A stretch of 64,000 nucleotides of DNA from Thermohalobaculum sp963700775 (GCA_963700775.1 CAVOYU010000012.1:1-64000), one strand, 5' to 3'. Shown: positions 1 through 8,183, counted from the first letter of the stretch. The notes: generated from the letters alone by a model not told the origin. Numbers and translations: made by a program.

Positions 1-125
1 GGGGAGCCAAGTGTCCCGGTAACCTGCTGCGCGAGGGCATCTTGTGGGGCCGCAAAAGCGATCGATGCTACGATGATTGCGACCGCGGTTGAGCGGTCGT
101 GACGGCCGGGCCCGCATTTGAACAT
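1..125 (-). CDS. Secreted arylsulfatase-like protein, N-terminal fragment (runs off left edge)
   Basis: An open frame starts with ATG at 125 on the minus strand and continues off the window after 41 codons. It is preceded by a good ribosome binding site (GGAG, about 8 bases before the start). The peptide has a basic N-terminus, a hydrophobic stretch (TAVAIIVASIAFAA) and a likely signal-peptidase site after DALA, so the product is probably exported. The first mature residues, QQVTGTLGSP, resemble what I remember of the start of bacterial arylsulfatases of the alkaline-phosphatase superfamily. The catalytic Cys/Ser motif lies outside the window, so the enzyme name is an inference from a short stretch. 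The gene lies inside the presumed island. Confidence 0.55.
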   Translation of the reverse strand, partial: MFKCGPGRHDRSTAVAIIVASIAFAAPQDALAQQVTGTLGS

Positions 126-340
126 TTCTAATTCTCCAAATCTTGCGATGATAGCATGTAAGTCTGCTGGCTTGCGGTGGATACGAGGCCAGCCCGTCTC
201 ATTGTTTGCGAAGCCCCAATCAGGGCCGAATTTCCGTCGCACCTCGCTGACGCCCTAACAACGCCGATCTTGGGACGACGACACTGACAACAGCGCTCTT
301 CGCCATGGTCGCAAGTGTCACCCTTGCTACCGTGCCGCCT
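126..340. other. Non-coding stretch upstream of the arylsulfatase-like gene
   Basis: No convincing coding frame. This probably contains the promoter of the minus-strand gene that starts at 125; nothing else recognisable. Confidence 0.4.
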
Positions 341-604
341 TCAGCCAAGCAAGTGGGTCACGAAATCTTCACATCGAAGGAGAGGCCGTGCAATCTCCTC
401 GCATTCCGCCACGCATGCATCGATGTCGATTGATGCCCTACCGGCACCGCCTTTTCGATGCCGAATGACGTGTAGAGCCAATGGGCGAGCGAGGAGAGCA
501 TCGCCAAAGACGCGGTTTTCGCCAGGGAATGTTTGCATGCGCAATAACCCTTTGGGCAAGGCGATGATGAGCACAAGATCCGAGTCTGATGCTGCGGACG
601 GTTC
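341..604 (-). pseudogene. C-terminal fragment of an unrecognised protein
   Basis: An open minus-strand frame of about 88 codons ends in TGA at 341-343 and has protein-like composition: a hydrophobic LVLIIALPKGLL segment, then a mixed charged C-terminus ending in FVTHLLG. There is no convincing start: a GTG at 574 is possible but has no ribosome binding site, and the frame stays open upstream until it meets the IS110-type remnant near 600. I read it as the tail of a gene cut by that element. The family is not recognised. It could also be a chance open frame. Confidence 0.3.
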
Positions 605-667
605 CTCCCCAGGCGCCTACGGGCGCCAAGATGTGGAGAAGAGGAACCGATGGAGAGGAGCCACGGC

Positions 668-767
668 ATGGACCAGGTTCGCACGATCGATCTGGATGTT
701 GCGAAGAGCGTCTTCTCAGGTGCATGGCGTCGACGAGACCGATCCGCGCACCATCTCGCCCGAGTGA
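668..767 (+). pseudogene. IS110-family transposase remnant (N-terminus only, frameshifted)
   Basis: The plus strand encodes MDQVRTIDLDVAKSVF starting at 668, which matches the conserved start of IS110/IS1111-type DEDD transposases; the Asp of LDVAK is the first catalytic acid in that family. One extra base after that point shifts the frame, and the next frame continues with QVHGVDET, the expected continuation, before ending at 767. Everything after about residue 25 of a normally 300-400 residue enzyme is missing. This is a dead fragment. A short perfect inverted repeat (GGCGCC, TACG loop, GGCGCC) lies just upstream at about 615-630. Confidence 0.6.
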
Positions 768-983
768 TCCCACATCCGTGCCCCGTAGATCTGGATTTTC
801 AAAGGAGCGCGTATTTATGACACGACTCGGACCCTCGCCATGATCGCCGACCGAGTCTGTATCTCTTGGAATGCAAGCGTATAAGGGGGAGCCTCGTGGC
901 CTCTCTTGGGTGCCGGACGCCCATTTCGGCTGATCCTCCGAAACGTGACATTCAATGGTCTCAGCCTTCACTGAACAGCCGGG
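768..983. other. Non-coding stretch between the IS110 remnant and the XRE gene
   Basis: No supported gene. Frames here are short, lack ribosome binding sites and have no recognisable motifs. Confidence 0.4.
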
Positions 984-1337
984 CTAGCGTCGCCCAGCCG
1001 AGCCCTTAAGTGAAGTTGCCACATCTCGGACTACCCGAAGCTGGTCCTCGGTCAGGTCGCGAAGCAGGGCCGCTAGCTCAGCCTCCAGCTGAAGCCGACT
1101 GCGTGATTTCCGCCTGACCCTGGCGTAGCCCTCGAAGAAGAACTCCACCCGCTCGCCCAGCAGCTTGGAAAGGTTCTCCAGCATCTCGAGGCTGGTCCAG
1201 GACGCCCCCCGCTCAATGTTGCTCATGGTCTCGACCGCCTTGCCCAGCTGGTCCGCGACCTCCGCCTGGGTGAGCTTCTTCGCCTTGCGTGCCAATTTGA
1301 CCCGCGCACCGATGTGACTTTTTAAATCTCCGGACAT
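984..1337 (-). CDS. XRE/Cro-type helix-turn-helix regulator
   Basis: A 117-residue protein. Residues about 8-62 form a lambda-repressor-like HTH: RVKLARKAKKLTQAEVADQL, then NIERGASWTSLEMLENLSKLL. The C-terminal part is rich in Arg, Leu and Glu and probably helical, ending DQLRVVRDVATSLKG. I chose the ATG at 1337 because residues encoded further upstream lie in insertion-sequence DNA and read as low-complexity. The IS5-type element ends only about 33 bases upstream of this start, so it may have displaced the promoter. The protein is likely a repressor of a mobile element or an antitoxin; no partner toxin is visible beside it. Confidence 0.75.
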   Translation of the reverse strand: MSGDLKSHIGARVKLARKAKKLTQAEVADQLGKAVETMSNIERGASWTSLEMLENLSKLLGERVEFFFEGYARVRRKSRSRLQLEAELAALLRDLTEDQLRVVRDVATSLKGSAGRR

Positions 1338-1347
1338 GCCCGGAGCA

Positions 1348-2191
1348 TCACGTCGGGTCGCAGCCATTAGGGTTGAGACTGATTCTGACCCAGAATGCGA
1401 TGAGAGTAGCGAGCGCGACGGCGGAGAGGAAGTTGCGTGCGAGCTTGTCGTAACGGGTGGCAATGCGTCTGAAGTCCTTCAGTCGGCAGAATGCGGCCTC
1501 GATGCGCCATCGGCTGCGGTAGCGGATCTCGTCATGCCGGATCGGCTTCTTCCGGCTGCAGCGGCCGGGGATGACGGTCAGCGTTCCGGTGGCTCTCAGG
1601 CGCTTGCGCAAGGTGTTGGCGTCATATCCCTTGTCGGCGATGAGGCAGCGCACCGGACCTGCCGCATCCATCAGTTCGCCGGCCATGCCGACATCGGCGA
1701 CGTTGCCCGGGGTGAGGCGGAGGATGGCCGGGCGGCCCAGAAGGTCGGTTACCGCATGGATTTTCTGGTCTCGCCGCCGAGTGAGGGACCGATCGCCTGC
1801 GCCTGCGCCCCCCTTTACCGCCATGGGCGGAGCGATGGGCTTTCACATAGGTGGAATTGGATCGCGGCGGAGAGCGAAGCACGCCTTTGGCGACCAGGAC
1901 ATGGAGGATGGCAGTCAACATGCGGCGCCGGGACCAGCGGTTGAAGCGATTGTAGATGGTGGTCGGCGGGCCGTACCGGGCGGGGCAGTCCTTCCAGCGG
2001 CAGCCGGCCTTCAGCACATGCAGAATGCCGCTGATCACCCGGCGGTCATCCACCCGCCGCGCGCCCGGCTGGTTCTTCGGCAGATGCGGCGATCGCCGCC
2101 CATGCATCATCGTCAACCAGAGAGACCCCATCCCCGCCAGTGGCAGACACTCGAGGGCAGAGAAACCGATCTTCTCAGACAGTTCAGGCAC
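1348..2191 (-). CDS. IS5-family (IS427-type) transposase, two overlapping frames
   Basis: The first frame, from 2191, carries the N-terminal part (RVDDRRVISGILHVLKAGCRWKD region, YNRFNRWSRR). A second frame from about 1824 to 1348 carries the DDE core: LIADKGYD with the second acid, then YRSRWRIEAAFCRLKDFRRI with the Glu, and RIATRYDKLARNF. The frames overlap at an AAAGGGGGG run (complement of 1811-1819); joining them needs a +1 or -2 shift, as in many IS427 elements. The expected first catalytic Asp in the DSTHVKAHRSA motif reads Asn here (NSTYVKAHRSA), from an AAT codon at 1858-1856. The second frame reads through the element end into flanking DNA before stopping at 1348. Confidence 0.8.
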
Positions 2192-2210
2192 CTGATCGCG
2201 CTCTTACCCT
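1370..2210 (-). mobile_element. IS5-family insertion sequence, IS427 group, about 841 bp
   Basis: The element is set by imperfect terminal inverted repeats: GGGTTGAGACTGATTC from 1370 inward, and GGGTAAGAGCGCGATC as the complement of the right end at 2210. Both sides carry TA (1368-1369 and 2211-2212), consistent with the 2-bp TA target duplication of this group. It encodes one two-frame transposase. The exact ends are inferred by eye and could be off by a few bases. On the right it abuts a truncated small gene and on the left it sits just before the XRE regulator. Confidence 0.7.
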
Positions 2211-2212
2211 AG

Positions 2213-2370
2213 TCGCTTTGGTGGAGGCGTATGGGTACAAGTGCAGCAGCATAGGTTTTATAAATAAGTGGGTCTTCAGCCGAGGTCTCACTATTCAGTG
2301 CAACAATTACGCCTATGAATACGAGGTTGAGGACAAGGGCGGGCGCTGGGTTGTCACATATTCAGATTGA
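2213..2370 (+). pseudogene. Small conserved protein cut by the IS5-type element (3' part)
   Basis: Immediately after the right end of the insertion sequence, a plus-strand frame reads VALVEAYGYKCSSIGFINKW and continues through CNNYAYEYEVEDKGGRWVV to a stop at 2370. The composition and the compact end look like a genuine small protein of roughly 55-60 residues. No start codon with a ribosome binding site lies between the IS end and this frame, and the frame is not continued on the far side of the element, so the first codons seem lost. A start at TTG 2219 or GTG 2222 remains possible. The function is unknown. Confidence 0.5.
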
Positions 2371-2747
2371 TGAGCCGCGCACACGCTCCCAATCGTGATC
2401 GATTGCTCCTTTGGTCCGTCTGCGACAGTCGTGCTATCACGCTCATCGCTCCGGGCAAGACGGCGACACCGATTATCCCGTTTCCGCGAGGGTTTGGTTC
2501 CGGGTTCTGGGCCGGCACTGGATTATCGGTCGGCGATGCAACCCAGGTCGGCTTGCAGGTCGCGTTTGAATGAGCGTTCCGGTGGGACGCGCGTCGCTGA
2601 AAATTCGACTTGGTGCAAATTTGGTGCACCCATGCTTGAAACATGTGGGTAATGAATGAAAGTCTATGATCGAATTTTCGCATAAAAATTAGAGCATTAG
2701 GCTTTACACGACAATTCCGGATAACCTCAGATCAAGAATTTCTATTT
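2371..2747. other. Non-coding stretch before the attachment site
   Basis: About 380 bases without a supported gene. The last 150 bases are visibly more AT-rich than the chromosome beyond 2792, consistent with foreign DNA. No integrase gene is visible here. Confidence 0.4.
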
Positions 2748-2792
2748 CTCTTAATCAGCGGGTCCAAGGTTCGAGTCCTTGTGCGCCCACCA
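2748..2792 (+). other. Displaced 3' half of tRNA-Lys(CTT): probable attachment site
   Basis: The sequence is a tRNA 3' half. It begins in the anticodon loop (CTCTTAA, anticodon CTT at 2750-2752), then the 3' anticodon arm TCAGC, variable loop GGGTC, T stem CAAGG, T loop TTCGAGT, T stem CCTTG, acceptor strand TGCGCCC, discriminator A and CCA at 2790-2792. Bases 5' of 2748 do not pair with TCAGC and do not form a D arm, so no intact tRNA exists here. Integrases that use tRNA genes leave exactly such a copy at the distal end of the element. With this orientation the element lies to the left and the chromosome resumes at 2793. Confidence 0.75.
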
Positions 2793-2998
2793 AACACCCC
2801 ACGAAGTTGAGTGCATCAGCGAGGACACGCGGTCCCCGCTGATTGCTGATTTAGAATGGTGACACGAGGGACGCGGAACGGGAATAGCAATGCTCCGAGC
2901 CGCTTCCGGCATGATCGCAATGTTGCGATCTACTCGCGTCGCGAAGTTGTACCGTCGCATCCCGAGCCGGCCCGCAGAAGACAGTCCGGCCGCCCGGT

Positions 2999-4369
2999 TC
3001 ATGCTGATTTACGTGGGTGCCGCTCCCCTAGCCACCCTGTCAGCGCGGCCTTGGCCCGCTCGGTGTAGGCTCGTGCCCGGTCGCGCTTGCCCTTTCGGCC
3101 CTTCTTCAAATCTTCCTGCAATGGTGGGAACAGGCCGAAGTTTACGTTCATGGGCTGGAAGGTCTCGGCATCGGCGCCGCCGGTAATGTGATGGAGGAGG
3201 GCCCCCAGCGCCGTCTCGGCCGGGGGCAGAGCGGAGGTTTGCCCCAGCCTTTCGGCCGCGGCGAGGCGGCCGGCGAGCAGGCCCATGGCGCCCAACTCCA
3301 CATAGCCCTCGACGCCGGTGATCTGGCCGGCGAAACGGAGCCTGGGTTCGGCCTTCAGGCGCAGCTGCGGGTCAAGAAGGCGGGGCGAGTTGAGGAAGGT
3401 GTTGCGGTGGATGCCGCCAAGGCGGGCGTAGCGGGCGTCCTCCAGCCCCGGGATCAGGGCGAAAACTTCCGCCTGCGCCCCGTGCTTCATTTTCGTCTGG
3501 AACCCGACGATGTTGTAGAGCGTCCCGAGCGCATTGTCTCTGCGGAGCTGAACGACCGCATACGGTTTCACATGCGGCTGGTGAGGATTTGTGAGCCCGA
3601 CCGGCTTCAGCGGCCCCCAGCGTAGCGTCTCGCGGCCGCGCTCGGCCATGACCTCGATCGGCAGGCAGCCCTCGAAATAGGGGGTGCCCATCTCCCAGTC
3701 CTTGAACTCGGTCTTCGGCGCCGCCAGCAAGGCGTCGACGAACGTTTCGTACTGGGCGCGGTCCATCGGGCAGTTGAGATAGGCGGTGCGCTCGGCCTCG
3801 GTCTCGCCCTTGTCGTAGCGCGACTGGAACCAGGCGCGTTCCATGTTCACGCTGTCGGCGTAGACGATCGGGGCGATGGCGTCGAAGAAGGCGAGCGAAG
3901 TCTCGCCGGTCCGCTCGCGGATGGCGCCGGCAAGGGCCGGCGAGGTCAGCGGGCCGGTGGCGACGATGACGCTGTCCCATGCAGCGGGCGGCAGGCCGGC
4001 GACCTCGCCGCGCTCGATGGTGATCAGCGGATGGGCCTCGATCCGAGCTGTGACCGCGGCACTGAAAGCCTCGCGGTCGACTGCGAGCGCGCCGCCGGCG
4101 GGCACTGCCGCGCCTTCGGCGCAGGCCATCATGATCGAGCCGAGGGCCCGCATCTCCCAGTGCAGCAGGCCGACCGCATTGGTCTCGTCGTCATCGGAAC
4201 GGAACGAGTTCGAGCACACCAGCTCCGCCAGCCCCCCGGTCTGGTGTGCTTCGGTCCCGCGGCCGGGGCGCATTTCGTGCAGCACAACCGGCACGCCCAT
4301 ACTCGCCACCGCCCAGGCGGCCTCGGAACCTGCCATGCCGCCGCCGACGATGTGGATGGGATCTGACAT
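2999..4369 (-). CDS. trmFO: TrmFO, folate/FAD-dependent tRNA-U54 methyltransferase
   Basis: A 456-residue protein of normal family length. It makes 5-methyluridine at position 54 of tRNA using methylenetetrahydrofolate and FAD. An FAD-binding GGGMAGSE motif is at residues 9-16; the two conserved cysteines appear in CSNSF (Cys52) and YFEGCLP (about Cys235), matching the catalytic pair known from Bacillus TrmFO. HEMRP, RPVGLTNPHQP-like and GVEGYVE blocks are also present. It is transcribed alone, toward the attachment site, and is the first clearly chromosomal gene after the island. Confidence 0.95.
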   Translation of the reverse strand: MSDPIHIVGGGMAGSEAAWAVASMGVPVVLHEMRPGRGTEAHQTGGLAELVCSNSFRSDDDETNAVGLLHWEMRALGSIMMACAEGAAVPAGGALAVDREAFSAAVTARIEAHPLITIERGEVAGLPPAAWDSVIVATGPLTSPALAGAIRERTGETSLAFFDAIAPIVYADSVNMERAWFQSRYDKGETEAERTAYLNCPMDRAQYETFVDALLAAPKTEFKDWEMGTPYFEGCLPIEVMAERGRETLRWGPLKPVGLTNPHQPHVKPYAVVQLRRDNALGTLYNIVGFQTKMKHGAQAEVFALIPGLEDARYARLGGIHRNTFLNSPRLLDPQLRLKAEPRLRFAGQITGVEGYVELGAMGLLAGRLAAAERLGQTSALPPAETALGALLHHITGGADAETFQPMNVNFGLFPPLQEDLKKGRKGKRDRARAYTERAKAALTGWLGERHPRKSA

Positions 4370-4532
4370 GGCGGCGTTGTTACCGGCAGCGCCGTCCCGG
4401 CGTCAAATCAGAAGATCGCGGCGGGATGACGGCCGATCACCGGGTTCTGATCGTCTGCAACCTGCGGGCCGCTCCAATTCCCGATCACATGGTGTATATT
4501 TCGCCACGAGCCTGGCGAGGAGGAGCCAAAAT

Positions 4533-5933
4533 ATGAACGAAGGCAAACCTACCGCCCGAGATTGCCGGGGAGTCCCGGTATCTTACTCGGACCGCGGTGC
4601 GATCGACGGGCTGGAGCGCGCGCACCACTGCGCACTCACCTTCCGGGGCGACGCCATCGCCGAGATCGACCGGGTGCTGGCCGAGCATCCGGCGTTTGTC
4701 ATGGGCCACCTATTCAAGGCCGGCTGGCTGAGCCAGGCGATGGAGACCCGCATCTATAGCGCGATGGTCGGTGCGGTCGAGGCGGCCGAGGCACTTGCGG
4801 GCAGCGCCAATGAGCGCGAGCGCGGGCATCTCTCGGCGATGCAGTCCTGGCTGAAGGGCGATTTCTTCGGCGCGGTGCAGAAATGGGAGGACGTGCTGAC
4901 CCACTTCCCCCGCGATCTGCTAGCCCTTCAACTCGTCCACCTGACCGATGTGCTGCTGGGCGATGTGGTTGGCCAGCGCGACGTGGTGGCGCGAGTGTTC
5001 AATCTCTGGGACGAAAACGTGCCTGGTTACGAGTTCGTGCTCGGCTTCTACTCCTTCGGGCTCGAAGAGAATGGCGACTATTTCAAGGCCGAGGAGATGG
5101 GCCGCCGGTCGCTGGCACTGCGGCCGGACAACCCCTATGCGGTGCATGCAGTCGGCCATGTGATGGAGATGGCGGGTCGCCAGTCCGGCGGCATCCGGTT
5201 CATGGACGAGTATGCTCGGGACTGGAGCAGCTCGAATTTCGCCAACCATCTGTGGTGGCACACTGCACTCTATCATCTGGACGTCAGCAACATCGACGCG
5301 GTACTGGCGATCTACGACAACCACCTGCGCTCGGGCAAGCAGCATGGCGACAAGTACGAGGAACTCGACGCTTCGGCGTTGCTGTGGCGACTGAAGCTCC
5401 TCGACATCGATACCGGTACCCGTTGGAAGGATCTGGCAGACAAGTGGGAACCCTCGGCGCAGGACACGCTCTACGCCTTCAATGACGTGCATGCGATGAT
5501 GACCTTTGTCTCGGACGAGCGCGACGACGCGCAAGCAGCACTCCTCAGCGCAAACGAGCGTTATGTGGAAAGCGCATCGGACGCCAACGTGGCCATGAGC
5601 CGAGAGATCGGGCTACCCTTCTGCCTGGCGATGCAGGACTTCCACAAGGGTCGCTACGGCTCTTGCGTCGACCGGCTGCTGCCGGTGCGCTACCGGACTC
5701 ACCGGCTTGGCGGAAGCTTCGCTCAGCGCGACGTGATCGGCTGGACGCTGCTTGAGTCGGCACTGCGGGCGCGGCGCTTCGACCTGGCTCTCGCGCTGGC
5801 GAACGAGCGCTGCGCCCTGAAACCCTCCAGCCCGCAGAACTGGCGTTATGTGGCGAGGGCCTTCAAGGGGCGCGGCGACCGGGACGGTGCCGATCGGGCG
5901 GCAGCCCGCGCCGAGGCGCTGCTGGCGGCGTGA
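4533..5933 (+). CDS. TTC38-like tetratricopeptide repeat protein
   Basis: A 466-residue soluble protein made of helical TPR-like repeats; it matches the TTC38/StaR-like family, whose biochemical role is not settled. Helical pairs such as HLWWHTALYHLDVSNIDAVL and FVLGFYSFGLEENGDYFKAE followed by RRSLALRPDNPYAVHAVGHV are typical. The reading frame is open much further upstream, across trmFO on the other strand, but the ATG at 4533 has a strong GAGGAGG site about 10 bases before it and starts the family homology. It has no signal peptide. It is divergent from trmFO. Confidence 0.8.
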   Translation: MNEGKPTARDCRGVPVSYSDRGAIDGLERAHHCALTFRGDAIAEIDRVLAEHPAFVMGHLFKAGWLSQAMETRIYSAMVGAVEAAEALAGSANERERGHLSAMQSWLKGDFFGAVQKWEDVLTHFPRDLLALQLVHLTDVLLGDVVGQRDVVARVFNLWDENVPGYEFVLGFYSFGLEENGDYFKAEEMGRRSLALRPDNPYAVHAVGHVMEMAGRQSGGIRFMDEYARDWSSSNFANHLWWHTALYHLDVSNIDAVLAIYDNHLRSGKQHGDKYEELDASALLWRLKLLDIDTGTRWKDLADKWEPSAQDTLYAFNDVHAMMTFVSDERDDAQAALLSANERYVESASDANVAMSREIGLPFCLAMQDFHKGRYGSCVDRLLPVRYRTHRLGGSFAQRDVIGWTLLESALRARRFDLALALANERCALKPSSPQNWRYVARAFKGRGDRDGADRAAARAEALLAA

Positions 5934-5948
5934 TGCGGGCGGCGCACC

Positions 5949-6689
5949 CTATCCGCCAACCAGGACCCCCACCGCGTAGGCGATCACCGCACAGATCCCG
6001 CCAACCGCGACTGTCTCGCCGACACAGCGGGTGATCGTTTCCGCGGTCACGCGCCAGCGCAGCAGGCCGATCATCGTCAGGGCCGCGAACGTGGACAGCA
6101 CGGACAATCGAAACGTGGCGGGATCCGGGTCTCGCAGGAAGTAGGGCAGCAGCGGGATGGCGCCGAAGAACAGGAAGGAGACGAATGTGGCCAGCGCGTC
6201 CCTTGCCGGGCTTCCATCCTCCGGGTCGGCCATGCCCATCTCGTTCTGCATCATGAAGTCTGCCAGCAGCTCGGGGTTGCGGCCATAGAGCTCCGCGAAG
6301 GCGGCGATGTCGTCCGGAGGCACCCCTTTGGTGGACAAAATTTCGACCAGCTCGGCACGCTCGAGTTCGGGGCGGGTATGGATCTCGTTCAGCTCCTTCG
6401 CCCGGGCGGAATGGTAGATGTCCGCCTGGGAGCGCGCCGAGAGGAAGGCGCCGAGCGCCATGGAGGTCGCGTCGGCGAAGAGGTTTGCGAGGCCGAACAG
6501 CACTACTGCGATCGCGCCGACCTCGGCCAGCCCCGCCGCCTTGGCGCCTGTGAAGCCGGCGACCACTGCGAATGTGGTGATCACCCCGTCATGGCCGCCA
6601 TAGACGATTTCGCGCAGGAACTCTGAACCGCGGCCGAGATTGTGCTCGGTGGCCAGGTGTTCGCGGAATTCCTTGCTGAAGCTGGGCAT
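5949..6689 (-). CDS. VIT1/CCC1-family membrane protein (iron/manganese transporter family)
   Basis: A 246-residue membrane protein. Family marks are GGHDGVITTFAVVAGFTG near the N-terminus and ADATSMALGAFLSARS in the second membrane segment, then a charged cytoplasmic helical region (EIHTRPELERAELVEIL) and three C-terminal membrane segments. Plant and yeast members export Fe or Mn from the cytosol; the bacterial substrate is not shown by the sequence. The next gene in the same direction starts upstream at 8009 and ends at 6699, only 9 bases before this start, so they may be co-transcribed. Confidence 0.8.
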   Translation of the reverse strand: MPSFSKEFREHLATEHNLGRGSEFLREIVYGGHDGVITTFAVVAGFTGAKAAGLAEVGAIAVVLFGLANLFADATSMALGAFLSARSQADIYHSARAKELNEIHTRPELERAELVEILSTKGVPPDDIAAFAELYGRNPELLADFMMQNEMGMADPEDGSPARDALATFVSFLFFGAIPLLPYFLRDPDPATFRLSVLSTFAALTMIGLLRWRVTAETITRCVGETVAVGGICAVIAYAVGVLVGG

Positions 6690-6698
6690 GCGCCCTCC

Positions 6699-8009
6699 CT
6701 ACCCGGGCGCGAAGCGCGCCTCCATTTCGCGCCGAGCCCGGACCGCGGGGCGGCCGGGATCAATCTTAACATCGTCCCACGTCACGACCTCGCCCGCCTT
6801 GACCGAGCGCAAGAGCGTGACGCCATGGGCTAGCCCGATCGGCAAGGCGCTGCGGGCGAGCGAGCCCCGCGCCGGCGCCAGCCGGCCGTAGACGCAGAAG
6901 CCGCCCTCGCCATCCAGCGTCTCGCCGGGGGCAAGGTCGCGCTTGGCGGTGGACATCACGTCGGCGTTGAAGGCGCGCGCCGTGCCGGTGGGCTCGCCGC
7001 GCAGCGCGGCGCTCAGCACCGAGACGCCGAGCTCGAGCCCGATCAGATGGCAGGGCCGGTAAAGAGCGGCATAGCGCCCGGTCGAATCGGTTTTCAGCCC
7101 GTATTGCCTGAAGCAGGCCGCCGCGTAGTCATTCGGTGCCTCGACCACCACGTAAACGCCCCAGCGCAGATCGCGGAAAACCGGACGCCCGTCGCGCTCG
7201 TCGCAGGCGATCACCTCGACCATGCCCTTGCCCTCGAGCATGCCGCCCTCGTCCTCGGGGCGCAGCACATGGGGCAGGTCGTCGACCCCGCAGGGCGGGA
7301 AGCTGAGGCCCTTCGAGGGTGCGGCGAGGTCGCAGGCATTGGCGATGGCCGCCATCTCGATCGCCGATTTGGTGCCGTCCATGAACGAGGTGAACATCTG
7401 GCTGTTCATCCCGGCCTTCTTCGCGTCCTCGGCGCTGATGCCGTAGTGGTTCCAGACTTCGGCGGGGGTGAGCTGGTGGTAGCCCGGCAGGTATTTGGTG
7501 CCCTTGCCGGCGGCGATGACGCGGAAGCCGGTGGCGCGGGCCCAGTCGATGAGTTCGGCCACCAGCGCCGGCTGGTCGCCGTAGGCCATCGAGTAGACAA
7601 GCCCGGCCTCGCGTGCCTCGGCGGCCAGCAGGGGGCCGGCCAGCACGTCGGCCTCGACATTGACCATCACGATGTGCTTGCCGCCGGCGATGGCGGCGCG
7701 GGCGTGGCGGATGCCGGCCTCCGGGTGGCCGGTGGCGTCGATGATCACATCGACGTCGTCGCGGGCCGCGAGATCCTCACCGCTGGTGACCAGCGCGGTG
7801 CGCCCGGCGCGGTCACGGTCCCAGCCGACGGCGGCCATGGCGGCCTGGGCGCGCTGGGTGGCGAGATCAGCGATGGCGGTGACCTCGAGCCCGGGCGTGG
7901 ACGGGACCTGGGAGAGAAACATGGAGCCGAACTTGCCGGCGCCGATGAGCCCGGCGCGCACGGGGCGGCCCGCGGCGGCCTGGGCCTGGAGCTTCGCGAA
8001 GAGATTCAT
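6699..8009 (-). CDS. NAD(P)-binding homoserine-dehydrogenase-like protein with SAF domain (COG4091 type)
   Basis: A 436-residue protein. A Rossmann fold begins with RAGLIGAGKFGSMFL at about residue 18 and includes VDVIIDATGHPEAG. The middle has homoserine-dehydrogenase-like elements, and the C-terminus (LARSALPIGLAHGVTLLRSV onward) looks like a SAF/AFP-type domain. This architecture matches predicted oxidoreductases of COG4091; the substrate is unknown. The start at 8009 (MNLFAKLQ) gives the family N-terminus; upstream residues in frame come from a palindromic repeat and are rejected. Confidence 0.8.
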   Translation of the reverse strand: MNLFAKLQAQAAAGRPVRAGLIGAGKFGSMFLSQVPSTPGLEVTAIADLATQRAQAAMAAVGWDRDRAGRTALVTSGEDLAARDDVDVIIDATGHPEAGIRHARAAIAGGKHIVMVNVEADVLAGPLLAAEAREAGLVYSMAYGDQPALVAELIDWARATGFRVIAAGKGTKYLPGYHQLTPAEVWNHYGISAEDAKKAGMNSQMFTSFMDGTKSAIEMAAIANACDLAAPSKGLSFPPCGVDDLPHVLRPEDEGGMLEGKGMVEVIACDERDGRPVFRDLRWGVYVVVEAPNDYAAACFRQYGLKTDSTGRYAALYRPCHLIGLELGVSVLSAALRGEPTGTARAFNADVMSTAKRDLAPGETLDGEGGFCVYGRLAPARGSLARSALPIGLAHGVTLLRSVKAGEVVTWDDVKIDPGRPAVRARREMEARFAPG

Positions 8010-8034
8010 TCGGGGGGCTTTCGTGGGGTGTGCG

Positions 8035-8093
8035 GTAGGGTGCGCTTCGGCGCGCCACGCGCGGGATGGGCGATGCGCTCGAGCGCACCCTAC
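8035..8093. repeat. REP-like palindrome (GTAGGGTGCGCT inverted repeat)
   Basis: Perfect 12-base arms GTAGGGTGCGCT (8035-8046) and AGCGCACCCTAC (8082-8093) surround a GC-rich centre of 35 bases. Similar GTAGGGTGCG palindromes are dispersed in many alphaproteobacterial genomes. It sits just upstream of the COG4091-type gene. It may be a mobile REP element or a transcription-attenuating hairpin. Confidence 0.55.
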
Positions 8094-8183
8094 AGGCCCG
8101 ATCGGCTTCCACAAGCGAAAACGCCGCGCCACGGCGGCGCGGCGAATGGGCCGCATCGTGGGGCGCTACGCCCCGCGCCGGTG

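Noticed and set aside
1337..1463. Longer start for the XRE gene
   Set aside because: The extra N-terminal residues are encoded by insertion-sequence DNA and are low-complexity.
2818..2840. Hairpin AGCGAGGAC/GTCCCCGCT after the tRNA fragment
   Set aside because: A mismatch and no T tract; no complete gene ends there that needs a terminator.
2751..3002. Minus-strand frame containing WWAHKDSNLGPAD
   Set aside because: This peptide is what a tRNA 3' end reads as when translated; it is the tRNA-Lys fragment, not a gene.
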